Shown in pieces: positions 1-6,009 of a stretch of DNA of 13,266 nucleotides. The position numbers were made by a program, and so were the translations under genes. The notes beneath the pieces were generated by a model, which saw nothing but the letters and a program-made list of their open reading frames with translations, did no database searches and had not been told where the DNA came from. Origin of the DNA: Thermoanaerobaculia bacterium. GTDB lineage: Bacteria; Acidobacteriota; Thermoanaerobaculia; Multivoradales; UBA5704. Location: the NCBI GenBank assembly GCA_025937035.1, contig JAICSG010000041.1:1-13266 (forward strand), read 5' to 3'. How positions within the stretch are numbered: the first letter of the stretch is position 1; every line of letters begins with the position of its first letter.

Positions 1-317
1 GCGCGCCCTCTTTTGGGCGCGAAGCATCCCCAGAGTTTTCGGCCGCGCCCTCGAAGGGGACGGCTCTATCCCCGACAGGGATGGTCGCGCCCTCGAAGGG
101 GAAGGTAGCGCCCCTCCTTTGGGCCCGTCGCGCCCTCGAGGGTTAGGGTCCCGCCCCCGAGAAGGACGGTCGCATCCCCGAGAGGGAAGGTACCTTCCCC
201 ACAGGGGATGCGGCGCGCCCCAAAGAGGGCGCGAGCAAAAAAGTTGTGGGCGCGAGGCCGCACCTCGAGGGCCCGAGCGCGCACCGGAAGGGCGGGGCCG
301 CGCACCTTGAGGCCCCG
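1..317. repeat. Degenerate 21-bp tandem array of palindromic units
   Basis: This stretch has no supported gene and is filled by back-to-back units of about 21 bases. I place unit boundaries at 1-21, 22-42, 43-63, 64-84, 85-105, 106-126, 127-147, 148-169, 170-190, 191-213 and 214-234. More diverged units follow at 235-257, 258-276, 277-297 and 298-317, and traces may reach about 380. A typical unit core is CGCGCCCTCGAAGGGGA (86-102): a C-run, three to five bases, then a G-run, so each unit can fold on itself (for example CCCT-CGA-AGGG). Unit 1 holds a perfect 7-bp stem, 2-8 against 15-21, with a TCTTTT loop. Units 1-5 alternate between a GCGCCCTC type and an ATCCCC type, suggesting a 42-bp higher-order period there. 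The array starts at the window edge and so probably continues to the left. I do not recognise it as a named repeat family, and it is not CRISPR because there are no unique spacers. Confidence 0.72.
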
Positions 318-395
318 TTCGTGCACTGAATCCGCCAACGGCGCCCCCTCTTCCAGCAACGCGTGCACCTCGAGGGCGCCTCCGGGTACGGCGGG

Positions 396-1583
396 CTAGA
401 TCACCGGTCCCCGCACCCGCGCCAGCCACCCCTTCAGATATTCGCCCTGCGGGTGGGTGATCGCCACCGGATGGTCCGGCGCGGCGGCGAGGGGCTCCAG
501 GAGGTCGACCCGAACCCCCGCCTCGACGGCGGCGGCGAAGAAGATCTGGCGGAAGAGCTTGGCGTCCACCGCGCCGCTGCAGCTGAAGGTGAGGAGGAAC
601 CCCCCCGGCTCGACCCGCGCCAGGGCCAGGCGGTTGAGGTCCTTGTAGGCGCGGGCCGCGGCGTCGAGGTCCGGCCGCTTGCGCACCAGGGGCGGAGGGT
701 CACAGACGACGAGACCGTAGCGCTCCTCCCGCTGGCGGAGGTCCTCGAAGACGTTGGCCTTCACCCATTCGAGGCGCTCGGCCGGCAGGCCGTTGAGCGT
801 GACGTGATCGCGTCCGATCTCGATCAGGCGGGCCGAGGACTCCACGCAGACCACCCGGCTCGCCCCGCCACGCACGGCGTAGAGGGCGAAGGCCCCGGTA
901 TGGGCGAAGAGGTCGAGCACGGTGCACCCGCCGGCGAAGCGCTCGGTCCGGCGGCGGTTCTCCCGCTGGTCGCAGTAGAAGCCCGTCTTCTGGCCTCCCG
1001 CGACCTCGGCCATGAAGAGCAGCCCCGACTCGGCGAACCGCGCCGCCGCGGGGGGCTCGCCGGCGATCACCTCGTCACGTTCGGTCGAGAGCCCCTCGGC
1101 CCGCCGCGCCGGCACGTCGTTCGACTGCACGATGGCGGCCCCCGGGACCGCGGCGGCGAGGGCGGCGTAGGCCTCGTCCCGGAAGGCCTCCAGTCCCGCC
1201 GCCGTGATCTGGCTCACCAGCACGTCGCCGAAGCGGTCGACCGTCCAGGCCGGGACGCCGTCCCCCTCGGCGTTGAGCAGGCGGTAGCCGGTGGTCTCGG
1301 GCGGCAGGACCGCCTGGCGGAGGGCGACCGCCTCGGCGATCCGGGCGGCGAAGAAGCGGCGGTCGGCCGCCTCGACGCCGCTGCCGAGCATGCGCACGCG
1401 GATCTGCGAGCGGGGGCTGTGGAGGCCGGTGCCGAGGGGGTGGCCGCGGGAGTCCACCACCCGGACGAGCGGAGCGCCGGCGGGGCCGTCGAGGCGGTCG
1501 ACGGCACCCGAGAAGATCCACGGGTGCCCCTCCCGGACGGCCTTCTCCCGCCCCGCCTTGAGACGAAGGACGGCTTCGCTAAC
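396..1583 (-). CDS. rlmI: RlmI-type 23S rRNA m5C methyltransferase (PUA plus SAM-MTase), atypical start codon
   Basis: This is a class I SAM-dependent methyltransferase of the RlmI family, which makes m5C1962 in 23S rRNA in E. coli. Read from 1583 it is 395 residues, against 396 in E. coli RlmI as I recall it. Residues 1-75 form the PUA-like RNA-binding domain, with GREK at 11-14 and GHPWIFSGAV at 19-28. The middle holds FYCDQREN. SAM motif I is DLFAHTGAF. The motif IV region reads VVCDPPPL, where E. coli has DPPKF. Further on come YKDLN, LLTFSCSGAV and the family-typical tail DHPVAITHPQGEYLKGW. In-frame codons between the upstream TGA (1610-1608) and 1460 include no ATG, GTG, TTG or CTG. The first canonical start, GTG at 1460, would delete half of the PUA domain. 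I therefore place the start at GTT (1583-1581), which aligns within one residue with the E. coli start and has AGGGGAG 6 bases upstream. It overlaps the TAG of the preceding gene. Function is confident; the start is inferred. Confidence 0.9.
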   Translation of the reverse strand, partial: VSEAVLRLKAGREKAVREGHPWIFSGAVDRLDGPAGAPLVRVVDSRGHPLGTGLHSPRSQIRVRMLGSGVEAADRRFFAARIAEAVALRQAVLPPETTGYRLLNAEGDGVPAWTVDRFGDVLVSQITAAGLEAFRDEAYAALAAAVPGAAIVQSNDVPARRAEGLSTERDEVIAGEPPAAARFAESGLLFMAEVAGGQKTGFYCDQRENRRRTERFAGGCTVLDLFAHTGAFALYAVRGGASRVVCVESSARLIEIGRDHVTLNGLPAERLEWVKANVFEDLRQREERYGLVVCDPPPLVRKRPDLDAAARAYKDLNRLALARVEPGGFLLTFSCSGAVDAKLFRQIFFAAAVEAGVRVDLLEPLAAAPDHPVAITHPQGEYLKGWLARVRGPVI

Positions 1584-3765
1584 GGCCGGCTCCCCTGGCG
1601 GCGGTCTTCACCTCGGAGGCGGCCGGCACGGCGAACGGCGTCACGCTCGTCTCGGACTTGCCCTGGGGATCGGACACGGTGACCAGCAGCTCGTAGTCGC
1701 CCGGAGGCAGCGCCGGCGGCTGGAAGGTGGTGGTGAGCCGCTCGGGGCCGTCCCCCGCCGCGGCCTCGTGGCCGAGCACCTTGACCTTCCCCGCGCCGAT
1801 CTCCTTGCCGTCGGCGGTCATGATCATGGCCTGGGCGGCGAGGGGACCGGCGCCGAGGTGGTAGCCGGTCAGCGCCATGACCGCCTCGGCTCCGGGGGTG
1901 AGGAGCGGCTTCGAGGCCGGCACGTAGGGGCGGTCCCTGGCCATGAACGGATAGGGGATCTCCTCCTTGCGGGTCTTGGTCTGGCGGATCATCAGCCAGC
2001 GGTTGGGCGGCTCCGGGAAGAAGGCGGGGAGCAGCACGGGGGAGCCCTGGGCGAAGGCGGGCACCTCCAGGGAGGCCACCCGCAGCCCCGTGGCCCCGGT
2101 CTGGCCGTTGCGCACCAGCACCCGCACCGAGTAGGAGCCCGGCGGGAGGTCGAAATCGGCGAAGAGCTTGATCCCCGTCTTGCTCACCACCGGGCCGACC
2201 TTCGCGAGGTCGAGCGCCAGGGTCCTGCCGAAGTAGTCGGCGACCGTCCCCTTCTCGTCCATGGCGTAGGCGTAGACCTCGGCCGGCAGGGCGTTGCCCG
2301 GGTTGCCGGCGGTGAGGCTCGGGCCGTCGATCTCGATCAGCACCGGGACGTAGGCCTTCTCGCCCGGCATCTTGAAGGGGGCGGTCAGCACGGAGAGGCC
2401 GACCGGGCCCCCCTCCTGGCCGGAGACCACCTGGGTGGCGGCGTCGAGCATGCGCGCCGTCTGGGTCTCCTGGGCGAACGGCTTGGGGGCGTAGTAGCCG
2501 CGGCGGTAGACCACGCGGGCCCCCTTCGGGTCCTTCAGCTCGACGCGGATCTTGTGGTACTGGCCGTCCCGCTTGACGTCCGGCTGGAAGGAGAGGACGT
2601 AGGTGACGCTGGTGTTGTCCAGCACCTTCTCCATCGCCTGGGCGAGGTTGTTGAAGTTGCCGATGTACTCGCCGCCGGTGGAGTCGGCGATGGTGAACAG
2701 CCCGTCCGCCCCCGGGTTGCGGGCGGCGTGCAGGTCGTCGGCGCTGGCCCGGATGCCGCCGATGTCGACCGACTCGACCACGCAATCGGCGCGGCGCAGC
2801 GCCTCCAGCATCTTCTCCAGCTGGCTGCCGACCTTGGTGCTGCCGTAGAGCTCGTCGCTGTCGATGTTCCAGACGTCGCCGCGGACCGAGTGGGTGCCCA
2901 GGTCCCAGACCTTGTCGTCGTCGGAGGTGCCGGTGAGGATCGAGCTCTCGAACCCGGGGGAGAGGAGCAGGACGTACTTGCGCCCGTGCACGCTCGCCAT
3001 GGTGTCCGCGAAGACCCCGAGCGCCTTGGTGAATTGCGTGATCTCCCGCGCCTGGGCCTCGCGGTCGGACCGCTCGACGGAGGAGACCGGATTCAGGTGG
3101 TCGGTGAAGCCGCTGCCGGCGCTGAAGTTGGCGTCCGCGTTCTTGTCGGAATCGCCCCTCTTCCCCTTGTAGCCGGCGCTATCGCCGTCGGCCAGGCTCG
3201 CCGCGATCTCCGCCAGCTCCAGGGGATCGGCGGCGAGGCGGTAGCCGTGGGAGAACATCTGCACCGGGCTCAGATGGTCGATGGCCGACTCGACCAGCTT
3301 GTGGTCGGGGGTGAAGCCGAGCAGGAGCTTGGGCCCCACGGCGGGGATGTAGGCGGCGATCGCCACCAGGTCGGTGGGGTGGAAGGAGCCGTGCAGCAGG
3401 CTCTTGGCGGCTTCGCGCGCCCGCGCCATCTGGGCGGGGGACGAGAAGCCGAGGTCGAACATCAGCACGAAACGGCGGCGGGCCGACATCGGCACCCGGC
3501 GGGCCGCCTCCGGCGTGGTCGGAGCGGTGGTGAGGTCGAGGGTCTCGAAGCCGGTGACCGGCTGCCTGGAGCGCCCTTCATAGACCTCGAAATCGCCGGC
3601 GGTCAGGCCGCGCACGGGCTTGCCGTCGCGCAGCACCTGGACGGGGACCTCGACCACCACGACATCGGTGGATTGAGAGAAGCGCTGCTCGGCGCGCGCG
3701 GGTAGCGTCCACAGCCCCAGGAGCGCCACCATGAGAAGACTGCAAAGGGAAACCGACGACTTCAT
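1579..3765 (-). CDS. Exported VWA-domain protein, acidobacterial VWFA-related family (VWA-5)
   Basis: This protein of 728 residues is probably exported by Sec. Its signal peptide is residues 1-25, ending in PARA. The ATG at 3765 has AAGGAG 8 bases upstream. An earlier in-frame TTG at 3816 lacks these signals. Residues 35-75 carry the family N-terminal module (VEVPVQVLRDGKPVRGL, DFEVYEG). The VWA-like region runs from about 98 to 427. Its MIDAS position reads DLGFS (104-108) instead of DxSxS, and the later strand reads LLSPGFE (267-273) where the paralogs have SEGFD or SEGFN. The only cysteine after the signal peptide is in RRADC (C328), followed by VDIGGI, STGGE (362-366) and GYYAP (423-427). 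Residues from about 450 to 728 are beta-rich, with VEIYAY-like, DLPPGSYSVRVLVRNG and PPGDYELLVTVSD segments. This is the most divergent copy of the five at the metal site. Function is unknown; no enzyme motif is visible. Its TAG overlaps the inferred rlmI start. Confidence 0.92.
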   Translation of the reverse strand: MKSSVSLCSLLMVALLGLWTLPARAEQRFSQSTDVVVVEVPVQVLRDGKPVRGLTAGDFEVYEGRSRQPVTGFETLDLTTAPTTPEAARRVPMSARRRFVLMFDLGFSSPAQMARAREAAKSLLHGSFHPTDLVAIAAYIPAVGPKLLLGFTPDHKLVESAIDHLSPVQMFSHGYRLAADPLELAEIAASLADGDSAGYKGKRGDSDKNADANFSAGSGFTDHLNPVSSVERSDREAQAREITQFTKALGVFADTMASVHGRKYVLLLSPGFESSILTGTSDDDKVWDLGTHSVRGDVWNIDSDELYGSTKVGSQLEKMLEALRRADCVVESVDIGGIRASADDLHAARNPGADGLFTIADSTGGEYIGNFNNLAQAMEKVLDNTSVTYVLSFQPDVKRDGQYHKIRVELKDPKGARVVYRRGYYAPKPFAQETQTARMLDAATQVVSGQEGGPVGLSVLTAPFKMPGEKAYVPVLIEIDGPSLTAGNPGNALPAEVYAYAMDEKGTVADYFGRTLALDLAKVGPVVSKTGIKLFADFDLPPGSYSVRVLVRNGQTGATGLRVASLEVPAFAQGSPVLLPAFFPEPPNRWLMIRQTKTRKEEIPYPFMARDRPYVPASKPLLTPGAEAVMALTGYHLGAGPLAAQAMIMTADGKEIGAGKVKVLGHEAAAGDGPERLTTTFQPPALPPGDYELLVTVSDPQGKSETSVTPFAVPAASEVKTAARGAGR
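1590..1596 (-). promoter_or_regulatory. Shine-Dalgarno sequence that fixes the rlmI start
   Basis: The minus strand reads AGGGGAG here, 6 bases before the GTT at 1583-1581. It lies inside the last codons of the preceding VWA-type gene. It is a strong match to the anti-SD sequence at normal spacing and is the main reason for placing the rlmI start at 1583 rather than at the GTG at 1460. Confidence 0.6.
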
Positions 3766-3814
3766 TGCTGCTTCTCCTTCCTTGCCCTCTGACTCTCTTG
3801 GACCACGCCAAATC

Positions 3815-3855
3815 AAAAAAGGTTCCTCTCGGTAAGGAGAAGTAACGAAAGAACC
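3815..3855 (-). terminator. Weak hairpin followed by a T6 run in the VWA-4/VWA-5 gap
   Basis: On the minus strand GGTTC (3855-3851) and GAACC (3825-3821) can pair, possibly with one wobble pair added, and are followed directly by TTTTTT (3820-3815). The stem is only 5-6 bp and the loop is about 25 bases, so this would be a poor intrinsic terminator. It may cause partial attenuation between the two VWA genes or do nothing. Confidence 0.2.
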
Positions 3856-3859
3856 GGGG

Positions 3860-6004
3860 TCATTCCCTCACGGCGCGGGGGACGCTGAAGCGCAGGGCGC
3901 TCCGGCGCGGGACCGCCCCCGCCAGGGTGATCCGCAGCTCATAGTCCCCGGGCTTCAGGCCGGCGGGGAGCCGGAAGGTGGCCACGGCGCGGTCCGGCTT
4001 CCCCTCGCCGCCGTCGAGCCGGCCGGTGATCGCCAGGGGGCCGCCGGAGATCTCGCGGCCGGAGGGGTCGGCCACGGCGGCCTCCCCCTTCCACGGGCCG
4101 GCGCCGAGGTTGTAGCCGGCGAGCACCAGCCGGACCGCCGCCCCGGGCTCCAGCACGGGCCGGGCCGCCGGCACGAACGGCTGGTCGCGGAGCAGGAAGG
4201 GGTTGGCGAAGCGGGCCCCTTCCGCCTCCTGGCGCACCACCAGGGTGCGGTCGGAGGCCGGCACGAGCGGCGGCAGGAGGGCCGCCTCCCCCTTGCCGAA
4301 GGCGGGGACGTGGAGCGCCAGCACCTTGAGGCCGGAGACGCCGGTGGCGCCGTTGCGCACCAGCACCCGCAGCGAGTAGTCGCCGGGCAGGAGCTCCAGA
4401 TGGCCGAAGAGCTCGAGGCCGTTCTGCCGCACGGACGAGCCGGCCTTGGCGAGGTCGAGGCCGACCGTCTGGGTGAAGAAGTCGTGCACCGCGCCCCCCT
4501 CGTCGAGGGCGTAGGCGTAGATCTCGACCGGCAGGGAGGGGGCCGCGGGCCCGGCCAGCAGGGAGGCGCCGTCGATGCCGACGAGGACCGGCACGGACGC
4601 CTTCTCCCCCGCCGACGGGAAGGGGGCGGCCAGCACCCCGGTGGCGATGGCGTCGCTCTCCTCGCCGCTCATCACCTGGTTGGCGGCGGCAAGGAGCTTC
4701 TCGATCGGCTCCTCCTGGGCGTAGGGCTTCGGCGGGTAGTAGCCGGGGCGGTGGACCACCCGCGCGCCGCGGATCGGGGCCTTGAGCTCGACCCGCAGCT
4801 TGTGGAATTCGCCCTCCCCCGCCGCGACGACTCCGGGCTCGACGGCGAGCACGTAGGTGACGCTGGTGCGGTGGAGCATCTGGCGCATGGCGGCGCCGAG
4901 GTCGTTGAAGCTCTCGTAGAGGTCGCCGCCGGTGCCGCGGGCCATCACCAGCAGGCTGTCGCGCCCCCCTACCCGCGGGGCGGTCTGGTCGGCGCCCGCC
5001 CGCAGGCCGCCGATGTCGACCGCCTGGATGGTGCAGTCGGCGCGGCGGAATTCCTCCAGCATGCGCTCGACGGCGTTGGCGGATTCGGTGAGGCCGTAGC
5101 GCTCCTCCGGGAGGACCCGCCAGGATTCGCCGGCGGCGATCTCCTCGCGCATCGCCTCCTGGCGGCTGGCGTCGGCCGTCCCCTGGAGGAGGGCGGCGTC
5201 GAACCCCTCGGAGAGGAAGACCAGGTACTTGCGCCCCTCCACCACCGCCATCTGGCGGGCCAGCTCGGCGAGCGAGCGGGTGAAGATGTCGACCTGCGTC
5301 TTCAAGGCCGAGCGGTCGGCCCGCTCCACCCCCTGAACCACCGTCTCCAGCGGCGCCAGGATGGCGGAGTCCTTCGTCTCGGCGAGCGGGTCGCGGCCGA
5401 CCGGCCGGCCGATGCCGGTGACGTTGCCCGCCCCCACCACCTCCTGCAACACCAGGCGCAACGGGTCGACCGGGTGCGTCAGGTCGGGGAGGCCGAGCGA
5501 GGCGAAGGCGGTGTCGATCTGCCGGCGGTCGGCGGTGTAGCCGAGCACGAGCTGGGGCCCGCGGACGGCGCTGTAGGTGGCCACCGCCACCAGGTCGGTG
5601 GGCTGGAGCTGGGAGAGCAGGCCGGCGGCGGCCTGGCGCGCCCGCACCACCGACCGGGGGTCGGAGAAGGCGAGGTCGAAGAGGAAGAGGAAGTGGCGCC
5701 GGGCCGCGGCGGGCACCCCGGCCGACCGCCCGGCGGAGGCCGGCGCGGCGGCCAGGTCGAGCACCTCGAAGCCGGCGAGGGGGAGCTTGCGCCGCCCCTC
5801 CCAGACCTCGAAATCGCTCGCCTGGAGGCCGCGCACGGGCTCGCCGTCGCGCACCACCTGGACCGGCACCTCGACCGACAGCACCTGGGTGGAGCCGCTG
5901 AAGGCGGGCCCCTGACCCCAGGCCGCCACCATCGGGGTCAGGATGGCCCCGAGGGCGAGGAGCGCGGCGGCGAGGCCGCCGCGCCGGAGCGTGCTCGCCG
6001 GCAT
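3860..6004 (-). CDS. Exported VWA-domain protein, acidobacterial VWFA-related family (VWA-4)
   Basis: This protein has 714 residues. Its signal peptide covers about residues 1-30 (RR at 7-8, then an Ala/Leu-rich core). The N-terminal module (VEVPVQVVRDGEPVRGL, DFEVWEG) spans about 41-84. The VWA-like region runs from about 103 to 425, with a MIDAS-like DLAFS at 110-114 (Ala at the third position), TDLVAVATY at 136-144, FLSEGFD at 263-269, RRADC with the only cysteine (C324), AVDIGGLRAG and GYYPP at 421-425. The C-terminal part carries the family's two beta-rich stretches (VEIYAYALD, LLPGDYSLRVLVRNG, then LKPGDYELRITLAG). The ATG lies 5 bases after the stop of the preceding gene. The nearest SD-like element, GGGAG (6021-6017), is about 12 bases away, which is long, so translation is probably coupled to the upstream cistron. 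Sequence similarity is visibly highest to that upstream neighbour, which suggests a recent duplication. Binding partner and role are unknown. Confidence 0.92.
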   Translation of the reverse strand: MPASTLRRGGLAAALLALGAILTPMVAAWGQGPAFSGSTQVLSVEVPVQVVRDGEPVRGLQASDFEVWEGRRKLPLAGFEVLDLAAAPASAGRSAGVPAAARRHFLFLFDLAFSDPRSVVRARQAAAGLLSQLQPTDLVAVATYSAVRGPQLVLGYTADRRQIDTAFASLGLPDLTHPVDPLRLVLQEVVGAGNVTGIGRPVGRDPLAETKDSAILAPLETVVQGVERADRSALKTQVDIFTRSLAELARQMAVVEGRKYLVFLSEGFDAALLQGTADASRQEAMREEIAAGESWRVLPEERYGLTESANAVERMLEEFRRADCTIQAVDIGGLRAGADQTAPRVGGRDSLLVMARGTGGDLYESFNDLGAAMRQMLHRTSVTYVLAVEPGVVAAGEGEFHKLRVELKAPIRGARVVHRPGYYPPKPYAQEEPIEKLLAAANQVMSGEESDAIATGVLAAPFPSAGEKASVPVLVGIDGASLLAGPAAPSLPVEIYAYALDEGGAVHDFFTQTVGLDLAKAGSSVRQNGLELFGHLELLPGDYSLRVLVRNGATGVSGLKVLALHVPAFGKGEAALLPPLVPASDRTLVVRQEAEGARFANPFLLRDQPFVPAARPVLEPGAAVRLVLAGYNLGAGPWKGEAAVADPSGREISGGPLAITGRLDGGEGKPDRAVATFRLPAGLKPGDYELRITLAGAVPRRSALRFSVPRAVRE

Positions 6005-6009
6005 GGGCG

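Noticed and set aside
1..380. CRISPR array at the left edge.
   Set aside because: Units are contiguous, about 21 bases long and degenerate, with no constant repeat separated by unique spacers and no cas gene in the window.
340..380. Terminator after rlmI formed by GGCGCCCCCTC (340-350) and GAGGGCGCC (372-380).
   Set aside because: The pairing is possible with a bulge, but there is no U-run in the rlmI transcript direction, and the arms look like further diverged units of the 21-bp array.
396..1460. rlmI starting at the GTG at 1460 as a 354-residue protein.
   Set aside because: It would remove half of the PUA domain although the family sequence (GREK, GHPWIFSGAV) is intact just upstream in the same frame. 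No good SD was noted at 1460, whereas one precedes 1583.
1214..2785. Minus-strand 523-codon frame spanning the VWA-5/rlmI junction, and a 742-codon frame at 8280-10508.
   Set aside because: Both are Arg/Pro/Gly-rich, out of frame with the recognisable proteins, and lack any domain. They are shadows of the real genes.
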